Assembly (NCBI RefSeq): GCF_016907275.1
Contig: NZ_JAFBBP010000001.1
Span: 558,001-622,000 of the forward strand
Source: Micromonospora luteifusca
Lineage (GTDB): Bacteria > Actinomycetota > Actinomycetes > Mycobacteriales > Micromonosporaceae
DNA length: 64,000 nucleotides
Direction of reading: 5' to 3'
In this document: one piece after another, positions 8,561 to 17,267 of the stretch
How the letters are laid out: every line of letters begins with the position of its first letter
Numbering within the stretch: position 1 is the first letter of the stretch
Translations under genes and position numbers: made by a program
Notes under the pieces: model-generated
Seen by the model: the letters and a program-made list of their open reading frames with translations, nothing else
What the model was told of the DNA's origin: nothing
The model's database searches: none

Positions 8561-9190
8561 TCACTCGGGAGGCTTGGCCCCCGACTGCTCGCTCACCATG
8601 TACCTCGCGTACCAGTCGGGCCAGTCGTCGTCCCGCTCGCCGGTGCGCTTCTCGTGCTCGCCGTGGGCGGCGGCCGCGCGCTTGAGTGCGCTCGCCAGGT
8701 CGCTCGCGGAGCCGAAGGACGTCAGGCCGCCCTCGATGCGCCCGGGAAGCCTGGCGGTGATTTCCTGCATCAGCCAGGTGTTGCCGTCCGGGTCGCGAAG
8801 CGTGGCCCGCGAGACGTAGCTGCGTCGCTCGGGGTCCAGCCCGTCGACCGGGCCGTCCGGGCTGACGTGGAAGATGTCGCCGACCTCGACGCCGGCCGAT
8901 ACCAGGGCGTTGCGGGTCGCCTCGATGTCGGACACGATCAGGTACGCCGTGGCCGAACCCGGTGCCGCCGAGGTGAGCCCTGGACCGAACTGCACGGAGC
9001 ACCCGGAGCCGCGCGGCGTGAGCTGGACGATGCCGGGCGGTGTCTGGTCGAGCCGCCACCCGAGGCGTACGTAGAACGCCTTCGCGCGGTCGACATCCGA
9101 CACCGGAATGACGATCACCTCGAGCTTCACGTCGATGCTCTTGATGCTCGACATGCCGCTCGCGTCGCCCTGGGCACTCCTCGGGCTCAT
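8561..9190 (-). CDS. VOC (glyoxalase/bleomycin-resistance fold) family protein
   Basis: A 209-residue protein with an N-terminal VOC domain: IVIPVSDVDRAKAFYVRLGW at residues about 25-45, VQFGPGL, LIVSDIEATRNALVSAGVEV and LRDPDGNTWLMQEI. The remaining 60 residues form a polar, charged tail (HGEHEKRTGERDDD). The ATG at 9190 follows GAGGGAGG; the frame upstream to 9256 looks non-coding. Proteins of this layout act as metal-dependent lyases or ring-cleavage enzymes, or bind small ligands; the actual reaction cannot be assigned. Confidence 0.85.
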   Translation of the reverse strand: MSPRSAQGDASGMSSIKSIDVKLEVIVIPVSDVDRAKAFYVRLGWRLDQTPPGIVQLTPRGSGCSVQFGPGLTSAAPGSATAYLIVSDIEATRNALVSAGVEVGDIFHVSPDGPVDGLDPERRSYVSRATLRDPDGNTWLMQEITARLPGRIEGGLTSFGSASDLASALKRAAAAHGEHEKRTGERDDDWPDWYARYMVSEQSGAKPPE

Positions 9191-9255
9191 CGCAGCCTCC
9201 CTCTCGATCGTCACGCTACTGCTTGCGTTTTCTGCCGGGTGTCGCCTTCCGGGCA

Positions 9256-10446
9256 TCAGCCGGGCGACATCCTGGTGGCCCTGCGCACCCCGAGCAGGGC
9301 CACCAGGGCCAGCAGGATGACGGCGACGGAGTACTCGTCGGCGGTCCGGGGCAGGCCGCCGGCGTAGACCACGAGGAAGCCGGCGATCACCGTGGGGAGG
9401 CCGAAGCCGACGTAGCAGACGACGTAGAGCAGGGAGAGCACGCTGGAGCGTTCGTGCGCCTCGACCAGGGGCATGATCGTCTTGAGGCTGCCCTGGAAAC
9501 CGGCTCCGAAGCCGACGCCACCGAGCGCGACGCCGACGAAGACGCCCGGAATGGACTCGGCCATGACCGATACCAACGTGACGGCCATGCCCAGGATGAG
9601 CGCGACGATCCCGGTCAGGATCACGGTCCGCGCGGCGGTGTTGCGCTGCAACAGAACAGCGATCGACCCGAAGAGGGCGAAGACGAAGAGGACCAGGCCG
9701 CCAACCACGATCGACGTGTTCATGAGGGAGCGCACGAGCGCCGGGCCGAGCGCGCCGAAGAAGCCGGCCAGCGCCCAGACCGCGAACAGCACCGGAACGA
9801 CGACCAGGACCGGCTCGCGCACGGAGCGCGGCAGGGTGATGTCCGGCCGCAGGCTGCGTCGTGCTCCCGCCATCGGCGTGACCGTCTCCGGCATCAGCGC
9901 GATCCCGACGGCCTGGACCAGGAGGATCACGAGGAGGACGACGTACACCAGGCGGGTCGGCGCCGGCAGGAAGTCGATGAGCAGCGCCGAGAGCAGGGCG
10001 CCGCTCCCGGTTCCGATACCGGGAGCGATCGAGTTCGCGAGCGTGCCACGGGCGCGGTCGATGTCGAGCATGCCGGCCCCGACCGCGCCGGTGGCGGCGC
10101 CGAAAGCGAGCCCCTGGAGGAGGCGGGCGGCCAGCAGCGCGGGTACGCCGTTGGCGAAGACGAAAACGACAAGCGAGAGCATCTGCACCGCAATCGCGAC
10201 GGCCAGGACCGGTCGCCGACCGACATGATCGGACAACTTGCCGAACGTGAGCAGCGAGCCCAGCACCGCGAGTGCGTAGACGGCGAACACCACCGTGGTC
10301 GTGACCGGCGAGAAGTGCCAGCGCTCCTGGTAGATCCCGTAGAGCGGGGTCGGGGCCGCCGACGCGGCCAGGAACGACACGAGAACAGACGCCAGCAGCA
10401 CCAGGGAGACTCTCGGTGAGAGTCGGGCCCGCCCCGCGATAGGCAT
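9256..10446 (-). CDS. MFS transporter, probable drug/metabolite exporter
   Basis: A 396-residue major facilitator superfamily protein with about 12 hydrophobic segments. The first is LVLLASVLVSFLAASAAPTP, and the loop 2-3 motif is visible as GKLSDHVGRRPVL. The sequence PTPLYGIYQERWHFSP after helix 1 is typical of an actinobacterial MFS subfamily annotated as putative exporters. The ATG at 10446 has GAGGAGC upstream; codons above it read as shadow. It lies downstream of, and on the same strand as, the GlxA-type regulator, about 135 bp away. The substrate is unknown. Confidence 0.87.
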   Translation of the reverse strand: MPIAGRARLSPRVSLVLLASVLVSFLAASAAPTPLYGIYQERWHFSPVTTTVVFAVYALAVLGSLLTFGKLSDHVGRRPVLAVAIAVQMLSLVVFVFANGVPALLAARLLQGLAFGAATGAVGAGMLDIDRARGTLANSIAPGIGTGSGALLSALLIDFLPAPTRLVYVVLLVILLVQAVGIALMPETVTPMAGARRSLRPDITLPRSVREPVLVVVPVLFAVWALAGFFGALGPALVRSLMNTSIVVGGLVLFVFALFGSIAVLLQRNTAARTVILTGIVALILGMAVTLVSVMAESIPGVFVGVALGGVGFGAGFQGSLKTIMPLVEAHERSSVLSLLYVVCYVGFGLPTVIAGFLVVYAGGLPRTADEYSVAVILLALVALLGVRRATRMSPG

Positions 10447-10581
10447 GTAGGTGCTCCTCGGGTGCGCTGACCCCGGTGGAACCCGGAGGCTCTGCTGGCC
10501 GCAGGGCTGCGGACGCGTACCCGGTGTGCGCCGTCGCATGCAGGACGCGCCGTCTCAGCTCTCGGTGTAGCCGCGGACGGC

Positions 10582-11592
10582 TCAGCGGCCCGGGGCGTCC
10601 GCATCGTCGAGCACCGTCGAGTCGTGCCTCGTCGTACGAAACCGCTGCTGGTAGGCGCGGGGCGACACCCCCACCCGGGCAAGGAACACCCGGCGCAGCG
10701 TCTCCGGGCTGCCAATGCCGACCTGTTGGGCGCAGGCGGTGACCGACTGACCCGCGTGCAACAGACGGATGGCCGCGTCCACCCGCACGCTCTCCACGTA
10801 CTTTCCGGGGCTGCTGCCCAGTTCCTGCCGGAACATCCGAGAGAGGTGACGCGGGCTGACATGCGCCCGGGCGGCGAGGGCGTTCACCGAGTGGTCGTCG
10901 GCCGGGTCGGCTGCCACCGCGTCGGTCACCTGCCGCAGCACGGGAGTGCGGGGCCGAGGCAGGACCAGTGACGGCGAGAACTGCGACTGGCCACCGGGCC
11001 GCTGGAGGAACACCACGAGCGATTGCGCGACCGACCGGGCAGTCTCCGCACCGTGGTCGCGCTCCACGAGGGCCAGCGCGAGATCGATTCCCGCGGATAC
11101 GCCGGCGGATGTGAAGATCGCCCCGTCCTCCACGAAGATCGCATCCGGCTCGACGGTGACCTGCGGAAACGCGGCGGCGAGCAACCGGGCGTGCTGCCAG
11201 TGCGTCGTCGCGCGCCGACCGTCCAGCAGGCCGGCGGCAGCCAGGACGAACGCACCGGTGCAGACCGAGGCGGTACGAGCGGCACGGCGCGACAGCGTTG
11301 CCGCGGCGGCTTTGAGTTCGGGACTGATCGGGCTCACCGGCAGGACGTCGCCGCCGACCACGAGGGCGGTCCCGACGTCGGTCGCCGAGTCGACGGCGCC
11401 ATCCACGGGCACGCGCATTCCCGTCGAGGCACGGACGGCGGCACCATCGCTGGAGCGCACCTCCAACTCGTACCGCGCGCCGAACTTGGCGGCCTCCGCG
11501 AAGACCTCGAACGGTCCGGCGAGGTCCAGCAGCTTCATCCCGTCGAAGACGAGGGCCGTGACCCGATGCGCCTCTGCCGCCCGGCTTCCCAC
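10582..11592 (-). CDS. GlxA-type transcriptional regulator (DJ-1/PfpI domain plus AraC HTH), copy 1
   Basis: A 336-residue regulator. Residues about 10-180 form a class-I-glutaminase-like DJ-1/PfpI domain: VTALVFDGMKLLDLAGPFEV, and ASVCTGAFVLAAAGLLDG with the nucleophile-elbow cysteine kept. Residues about 220-325 are an AraC double helix-turn-helix: VNALAARAHVSPRHLSRMF and VGIGSPETLRRVF. The GTG at 11592 has GGGAG 8 nt upstream and was preferred; the ATG at 11634 lacks a good ribosome binding site. The gene is divergent from an HD-domain hydrolase gene, and this arrangement recurs at 59.4-61.2 kb. Confidence 0.9.
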   Translation of the reverse strand: MGSRAAEAHRVTALVFDGMKLLDLAGPFEVFAEAAKFGARYELEVRSSDGAAVRASTGMRVPVDGAVDSATDVGTALVVGGDVLPVSPISPELKAAAATLSRRAARTASVCTGAFVLAAAGLLDGRRATTHWQHARLLAAAFPQVTVEPDAIFVEDGAIFTSAGVSAGIDLALALVERDHGAETARSVAQSLVVFLQRPGGQSQFSPSLVLPRPRTPVLRQVTDAVAADPADDHSVNALAARAHVSPRHLSRMFRQELGSSPGKYVESVRVDAAIRLLHAGQSVTACAQQVGIGSPETLRRVFLARVGVSPRAYQQRFRTTRHDSTVLDDADAPGR

Positions 11593-11722
11593 AACGTCCG
11601 CTCCCTTCGTGCTGTCCCGATCTGAGGGAAGCATGGCAGAAAGGACAGGGCGTTCGGCGGCCCGACCGAGTGATGCTGGACGCATCGGAGCCCGGCCGGG
11701 CTCCCGGACCGACAGGACAACC

Positions 11723-12361
11723 ATGAGCCAGACGATCGCCGGCATCGAGATTCCCGACTCACGACTCGCCACCGACGCCACCGAACTGGTTCGCCAGGCC
11801 ACCGACGACCTGCTGTTCCATCACTCCCGGCGGGTCTTCGTCTTCGGCTCGCTCCAGGGTCGGCGGCTCGGTCTGAAGGCCGATCCCGAGCTGCTCTACG
11901 TGGGGGCGATGTTCCACGACCTCGGGCTGACCGAACGCTACCGCCGCGACGATCAGCGCTTCGAGCTCGACGGCGCCGACGAGGCACGCCGCTTCCTCCG
12001 ATCGAACGGCATCGGCGAACACGAGGCGCGGCTCGTGTGGGAAGCGATCGCCCTGCACACCACGCCCGAGGTGCCGTACCGCCTGGAGCCCGAGGTCGCC
12101 CTCGTCACCGCGGGTGTCGAGACGGACGTGCTCGGGATCGGCTACCGCGAGTTGTCGCCCGCCGACATCGCGGCGGTTACCGCGGCGCACCCGCGGCCAA
12201 ACTTCAAGCGGGCCATCGTCGACGCGTTCGCGGAGGGTTTCCGGCACCGGCCGGACACCACCTTCGGCACCGTCAACGGCGACGTTCTGGAGCACCGGGT
12301 GCCCGGCTACCGCCACATCGACTTCGTTCGGATCATCGAGGATTCCGCCTGGCCCGAGTGA
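11723..12361 (+). CDS. HD-domain hydrolase, copy 1
   Basis: A 212-residue HD-superfamily protein. The metal-binding residues are visible as HH at 33-34 (HHSRRVF), the H65-D66 doublet (AMFHDLGL), H112 (ALHTTPE) and D135 (ETDVLG). The overall pattern resembles the family that includes fungal cyanamide hydratases, but substrate specificity cannot be read from sequence. The start is ATG 11723, in the divergent region with the GlxA-type regulator. A paralogue of the same length is at 60583, also next to a GlxA-type gene. The next gene is convergent, with only 5 bp between stops. Confidence 0.88.
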   Translation: MSQTIAGIEIPDSRLATDATELVRQATDDLLFHHSRRVFVFGSLQGRRLGLKADPELLYVGAMFHDLGLTERYRRDDQRFELDGADEARRFLRSNGIGEHEARLVWEAIALHTTPEVPYRLEPEVALVTAGVETDVLGIGYRELSPADIAAVTAAHPRPNFKRAIVDAFAEGFRHRPDTTFGTVNGDVLEHRVPGYRHIDFVRIIEDSAWPE

Positions 12362-12366
12362 GGCCC

Positions 12367-13251
12367 CTACAACTCCGGGTGGCCGAAGAGTCCCGGTAGT
12401 CCACCGCTGTGCAGAAAGACGACCTTGTCGCCGTGCGGGAAGCTGCCGGCCAGCAGCGCCGCCATCGCCCGACCGGTGTACGTCGGGTCCAGGAAGACTC
12501 CCTCCGTACGCGCTGTCGTCTCCAGCGCCGCACGGGAGGCGTCGGTCAACGTGCGGTACCCCGCACCCACCTGGGAGCCGTCGATGCGCAGAGCGCCCGG
12601 CTCGGCCTCGCCGGCGAGCAGCCCGGCGACGGTCGCACGAGGGTCCGGCACGGCGCCGACATCCACGCCGATCACCCGTTCCGCGCCCAGTTCCCGCACC
12701 AGTCCGGCCATCGTTCCGCCAGAACCGAGCGCCACCACGACCTCGGTCCCGTCGATGTCCGGCACCTGGGCGCGCAGTTCCCGGCCGCAATCCACATAAC
12801 CCTGGGCCGACGCGGACGAGGTGCCGCCGAACGGAATGACGTACGCCGATCGGCGCTGGGCCTCGACCGCCACCACCTCGGCGAGCGGGCTGTCCCCGGC
12901 CCAGACGATCTCCGCACCGGCAAGCCCGTCGAGGAGCAGGTTGCCACGCTGGGTCTCCGGGGGCGGGCCGGCGAGCACCAGCACGCAGGAGAGACCGAGT
13001 CGCGCGGCGGCGGCAGCGGTGAGCCGCGCGTGGTTGCTCTGCGGCGCCCCTGAGGTGATCACCGTGGTCGCGCCGAGGGCGATCGCCTCGGAGCAGGTGT
13101 ACTGCAGTTTGCGGATCTTGTTGCCGCCTCCGCCGAGGCCGTTGAGGTCATCGCGCTTGAACCAGAGCTCGGCCAGCCCGAGCCGGGCGGCGAGCCGGGG
13201 CGCGGCCTCCAGTGGTGTCGGCCAGGTTCCGAGGGAAACGGGGGTGATCAT
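12367..13251 (-). CDS. PLP-dependent D-cysteine desulfhydrase / ACC deaminase family enzyme
   Basis: A 294-residue fold-type II PLP enzyme of the ACC deaminase/D-cysteine desulfhydrase family. The lysine that binds PLP is in GGGGNKIRKLQYTC (about residue 50), followed by TSGAPQSNHARLTAAAAARLG. The phosphate-binding glycine loop appears as ALGSGGTMAGL, and the C-terminus has DPTYTGRAMAALL and LHSGGLPGLFG. The ATG at 13251 fits the family N-terminus (LGTWPTPLEAAPRLA). It would release pyruvate, ammonia and H2S from D-cysteine, or cleave ACC. It stands as a single gene. Confidence 0.9.
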   Translation of the reverse strand: MITPVSLGTWPTPLEAAPRLAARLGLAELWFKRDDLNGLGGGGNKIRKLQYTCSEAIALGATTVITSGAPQSNHARLTAAAAARLGLSCVLVLAGPPPETQRGNLLLDGLAGAEIVWAGDSPLAEVVAVEAQRRSAYVIPFGGTSSASAQGYVDCGRELRAQVPDIDGTEVVVALGSGGTMAGLVRELGAERVIGVDVGAVPDPRATVAGLLAGEAEPGALRIDGSQVGAGYRTLTDASRAALETTARTEGVFLDPTYTGRAMAALLAGSFPHGDKVVFLHSGGLPGLFGHPEL

Positions 13252-13301
13252 CGGTCCAGCTAACCACTCCGCGGCCCCTCGGCGACGGTACGGCGCGAGT
13301 C

Positions 13302-14135
13302 TCAGCGCTTGCGGCCCACCCCGCCGAAGGCGTCGATGTCGGCAGGCGTGTCGACCGCGTCGTCGGGTCGCCACTGCGGGCACGGCACGACACCGGGCTC
13401 CACCAGCTCCAGACCATCGAAGAAGCCGGCGATCTGGTCCGGCGAGCGGAGCGTGTACGGGATGGCCCCGCTGTCGTTGTAGTCGTCCTGCGCCTGCTGC
13501 ATCTCGGCGCTGATCAGGCTCGTGCCGTCGTTGAGTGAGAGGTAACTGCCGCTCGGCAACGACGCCAGCAACTGCCGCGTGATCGAACGGGCCGTCTCGT
13601 AGTCGGGAACGTGGCCCATGACGCCACTGAGGATGAGGCCGACCGGCTGCTGGAAGTCGAGGGTCTTGCCGGCCTCGGCGATGACAGCGGCAGGGTCGTG
13701 CAGGTCACCGTCGATATAGGCGGTCCTGCCGTCGGCCGTGCCGACCAGCAGCGCACGGGCGTGGGCCAGCACCAGTGGGTCGCTGTCGACGTAGACGATC
13801 CGCGCGTCCGGCACGATCCGCTGCGCCACCTCATGGGTGTTGTTGGCCGTGGGCAGCCCGGTGCCGACGTTGAGGAACTGGCGGACACCGGCCTCACCGG
13901 CGAGGAACCCGATCGAGCGGACCAGGAACTGCCGGGAGGCCCGGGCGACGTCGACGACGCCGGGGAAGACCTGCCGGTACTGATCGCCGGCCTCGCGGTC
14001 GACCGCGAAGTTGTCCTTGCCGCCGAGCCAGTAGTTCCAGATCCGCGCCGAATGCGGCACCGACGTGTCGATCTTCTGCTCCGCGTCGACCTCGCCAGCC
14101 TCGGATCGGCCGGTCGCCTGCGATTCCGTGGTCAC
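13302..14135 (-). CDS. SAM-dependent methyltransferase of the actinobacterial DUF574 family
   Basis: A 277-residue protein of the S-adenosylmethionine methyltransferase family abundant in actinomycetes (PF04672). Its signature is VPHSARIWNYWLGGKDNFAVDR near the N-terminus, then LNVGTGLPTANNTHEVAQ (SAM pocket) and VYVDSDPLVLAHARALL. The GTG at 14135 follows AAAGAGGG. Family members are usually uncharacterised or act in secondary metabolism. The gene is divergent from the SARP/NB-ARC regulator across 234 bp. Their pairing may be functional, but no biosynthetic gene is near. Confidence 0.88.
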   Translation of the reverse strand: MTTESQATGRSEAGEVDAEQKIDTSVPHSARIWNYWLGGKDNFAVDREAGDQYRQVFPGVVDVARASRQFLVRSIGFLAGEAGVRQFLNVGTGLPTANNTHEVAQRIVPDARIVYVDSDPLVLAHARALLVGTADGRTAYIDGDLHDPAAVIAEAGKTLDFQQPVGLILSGVMGHVPDYETARSITRQLLASLPSGSYLSLNDGTSLISAEMQQAQDDYNDSGAIPYTLRSPDQIAGFFDGLELVEPGVVPCPQWRPDDAVDTPADIDAFGGVGRKR

Positions 14136-14369
14136 GACAAACCCTCTTTCGACCGCCTGCGCGATGTTGTCGCGGGGACAGCCCTGTCGAGGATGTGGCC
14201 GCCCGTGACGTGCCACGGTATAGAAGGCGGAGAATCCGCGCCACCCCGATGCGGAGCCGGGTGACGATTCGTGGAGCGACGCACCGACATCCACTCCGGT
14301 AGGTGGTGGAGGCCCCTCCAGCCGTCCAGCCGATGAAACCGGATCGGGTCGGGTCCGTAGGATCGGGCG

Positions 14370-17198
14370 ATGGACCCTGCGGCAGGGCCGCTGGCGATGC
14401 GGTACGGAGTGCTCGGGCCGGTCGAGGTGTGGTCTTCCGCCGGGGAGCGGCTGGCCCTCGGCCCGCCGATGCAGGTGCGCCTGCTGGCCATCCTGCTGTC
14501 GCAGCCCGACGCCTCCTGGTCCATCGACCAACTCGTCGACGAGCTGTGGCAGGGACGCCCGCCGAAGACCGCGGCCGGCAACGTGAAGACCTACGTCTGG
14601 GCGCTACGACGGGTGTTGCGGTCCCCCGGCGTCTCCGACCCCGCCATCCTCGCGGACGCCACCGGCTATCGCCTCGTCCTCGACGCGCAGGCGTTGGACA
14701 GCCTGGCCTTCGACGACCTGACCCAGCGTGGGTATCACGCGTTGCGGCAGGACCTCTGGTCGGATGCTCTGCGGGCGTTCGAGGCGGCGCTGGCGCTGTG
14801 GCGTGGTGAGCCGTTTGCGGGCCTCCCCGGTCGGGGGGTGTTGCTCTCCGTCCGGGCGCGACTTGAGCAGCAGCGGTCGAGTCTGCTGGAGGAGGTCGCG
14901 GATCTCCATCTGCGCGCCGGTCGGCACAATGAGCTGATCGAGCCGCTCCGGACCCAGATCGACGGGGATCCGTTACGTGAGCGCCCGTGGGGGCAGCTGA
15001 TGGTGGCTCTGGCCCGCGCCGGGCGGCGGGCCGATGCGCTGGCGACGTACCGGCAGCTGCACCGACAACTCTCCGACGAGGTGGGCGTCGAGCCCGGTCC
15101 CGATCTCCAACAGCTGCACACCCGGATCCTGCGGTCCGATCGAGAGTTGTCGACATCCGGGGCGCGGCCACCGGAGAAGCCCACGCCACGAATCGTTCCC
15201 CGGCAGTTGCCGGCCCCGCCGGCGTTGTTCACGGGCCGGACCCACGAGCTGGCCCGGCTCACGACGCTGCTGCTCGGCGACAGCGGACGGGCCGGCACCG
15301 TCGTCGTCACCGGCACCGGTGGCGTCGGCAAGACCTGGCTGGCGCTGCGCTGGGCACACGACAGCCTGCACCACTTCCCCGACGGGCAACTCCACGTCGA
15401 CCTGGGCGGTTTCGGCACCGCGACACAGGAAGCCGCACCGTCGACCGTCGTCGTACGCTCGCTGCTGCCCGCCCTGGGTGTGAAGCCCCTGGAGATTCCC
15501 GCCGAACCGGCAGCCCAGTTCGCCCTCTACCGCAGCCTCACCGCGGATCGACGGCTGCTCGTGCTGCTCGACAACGCGCGCGACGCCGAACAGGTGCGGC
15601 CGCTGCTGCCCGGGTCGGCGCGGTGTGGCGTAATCGTGACCAGTCGCCACACGCTGCCCGGCCTGGTCGCCGCCGACGGTGCCCATGCTGTCGCACTGGA
15701 CCTGCCCAGCACCGCCGAGGCACGCCAACTGCTCGTCAGCCGCCTGGGTGCGCAGCGGGCAGCCGCCCAGCCGGCCGCGGTGGACGAGCTGATCAGCCGT
15801 ACCGCGCGGTTGCCCCTCGCCCTGTCCATCGTGGCCGCGCGAGCCGCGGCCCGGCCCACGTTCCCACTCCAGGCCATCGCGGACGATCTGGCGGTGAGCC
15901 GGGGCGGGCTCGCCGCCCTGGCCACCGACGACGCCGCCACCGACCTGCGCACGGTGCTCTCCTGGTCGTACCGTCTGCTCAGCGCGGACGCGGCCTGGTT
16001 GTTCCGGCAGCTCAGCCTGCATCCCGCCGGCGACGTCAGTGCGGCGGCGGCAGCCAGCCTCGCCGGGTCGCCGGCGCACCTGATCCGGCCGGCGCTCGAC
16101 GAGTTGACCCGGGCGAACCTGCTGGCCGAGCAGTCCCCCAACCGCTTCCGGTGTCACGATCTGCTCCGGGCCTACGGGGAGGAGTTGACGGACGCACACG
16201 ACTCCGCGGCCGACCGCAGAGCCGTCCGGAAGCGGGTGCTCGACCACTACCTGTGTGCCGCCGGTGCAGCGGCGAGGCTGGTCGACACCGGCCACCAGAC
16301 GATCGATCCGTTGCCTCTGACCGCTGACGCGGCACAACCGGCGTTCGCCGATCACCGGTCCGCGCTGGCCTGGTTCACCATCGAACAGCGGGTGCTGCTG
16401 GCCGCTGTCGACGATGCGGTCGCCCACGGCTTCGACGCCCACGCGGTGCAGTTCGCCCAGACCCTCACCCCCTTGCTGAGCCGCATGTCGCAGTGGCACG
16501 ACCTGGGCGCCGTCCAGGCCATCGCCGTCGCGGCCGCGCGTCGCCGCGCCGATCCGCGGGCCGAGGCGCTGGCACACCGGGACCTTGCGCTGGCGCACCT
16601 CCAGCTCCGCCGTTACGAGGCCGCCCGCCATCACCTGCGCAACGCGATGGCGCGCTACGACCAACTCGGCGACCGGCCGGGGCAGGCGAGCACACACCTG
16701 TACCTCGCCTGGGTGTACGACAGCGAGGGCAACCCCCGGGAGTCGCTGCCGCACGGCAGGTCGGCGCTGGCACTCTCCAACAGCAGCGACGATCGGCGCG
16801 GCGAAGCCGCGGCACTCAACACGCTCGGCTGGAGTTACGCCCGGCTGGACGAGCACGCACGCGCCATCGACTACTGCGAACGGGCGCTGGCACTCCAGGA
16901 GGAGGTCGAGGACCGGCTCGGCACTGCCCACACCTGGGACAGCCTCGGATTCGCCTATCACCGCCTCGGGGTGCACCCGACCGCCGTCGCCTGCTACCGG
17001 CGGGCTCTCCTGCTCTACTCCGACGCCGAGGACCAGTGCGGGAGGGCCGAGACGCTCGTCCGGCTCGGCGACGCCCACCAGGCGGTGGGCGACCACGACA
17101 CCTCGACCGAACTGTGGCGAGAGGCGTGGACGATCCTCGACCGCATCGGTCATCCGGAGGCCGTCGAGTTGTCCGAGCGGCTCGCCGCGTACCGCTGA
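14370..17198 (+). CDS. AfsR/SARP-type regulator: winged helix, BTAD, NB-ARC, TPR
   Basis: A 942-residue STAND-type regulator. Residues about 10-105 are the OmpR-like winged helix (YGVLGPVEVW, QPDASWSIDQLVDELW, VKTYVWALRRVL). Residues about 110-255 are the bacterial transcriptional activator domain, ending in EVGVEPGPDLQQLH. The NB-ARC ATPase follows, with Walker A GTGGVGKTW at about 315 and Walker B LLVLLDNARD at about 395. The last 250 residues are TPR repeats, such as AALNTLGWSYARLDEHARA. Such proteins activate antibiotic or developmental genes after ATP binding. An ATG at 14397 is an alternative start. The adjacent divergent gene is an SAM methyltransferase. Confidence 0.95.
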   Translation: MDPAAGPLAMRYGVLGPVEVWSSAGERLALGPPMQVRLLAILLSQPDASWSIDQLVDELWQGRPPKTAAGNVKTYVWALRRVLRSPGVSDPAILADATGYRLVLDAQALDSLAFDDLTQRGYHALRQDLWSDALRAFEAALALWRGEPFAGLPGRGVLLSVRARLEQQRSSLLEEVADLHLRAGRHNELIEPLRTQIDGDPLRERPWGQLMVALARAGRRADALATYRQLHRQLSDEVGVEPGPDLQQLHTRILRSDRELSTSGARPPEKPTPRIVPRQLPAPPALFTGRTHELARLTTLLLGDSGRAGTVVVTGTGGVGKTWLALRWAHDSLHHFPDGQLHVDLGGFGTATQEAAPSTVVVRSLLPALGVKPLEIPAEPAAQFALYRSLTADRRLLVLLDNARDAEQVRPLLPGSARCGVIVTSRHTLPGLVAADGAHAVALDLPSTAEARQLLVSRLGAQRAAAQPAAVDELISRTARLPLALSIVAARAAARPTFPLQAIADDLAVSRGGLAALATDDAATDLRTVLSWSYRLLSADAAWLFRQLSLHPAGDVSAAAAASLAGSPAHLIRPALDELTRANLLAEQSPNRFRCHDLLRAYGEELTDAHDSAADRRAVRKRVLDHYLCAAGAAARLVDTGHQTIDPLPLTADAAQPAFADHRSALAWFTIEQRVLLAAVDDAVAHGFDAHAVQFAQTLTPLLSRMSQWHDLGAVQAIAVAAARRRADPRAEALAHRDLALAHLQLRRYEAARHHLRNAMARYDQLGDRPGQASTHLYLAWVYDSEGNPRESLPHGRSALALSNSSDDRRGEAAALNTLGWSYARLDEHARAIDYCERALALQEEVEDRLGTAHTWDSLGFAYHRLGVHPTAVACYRRALLLYSDAEDQCGRAETLVRLGDAHQAVGDHDTSTELWREAWTILDRIGHPEAVELSERLAAYR

Positions 17199-17267
17199 GC
17201 ATCCCCTGCGGACCGTACCCGGACCGGCATGGATCCGACGTGGATCGAGCATCGGCACGCTGGACAG

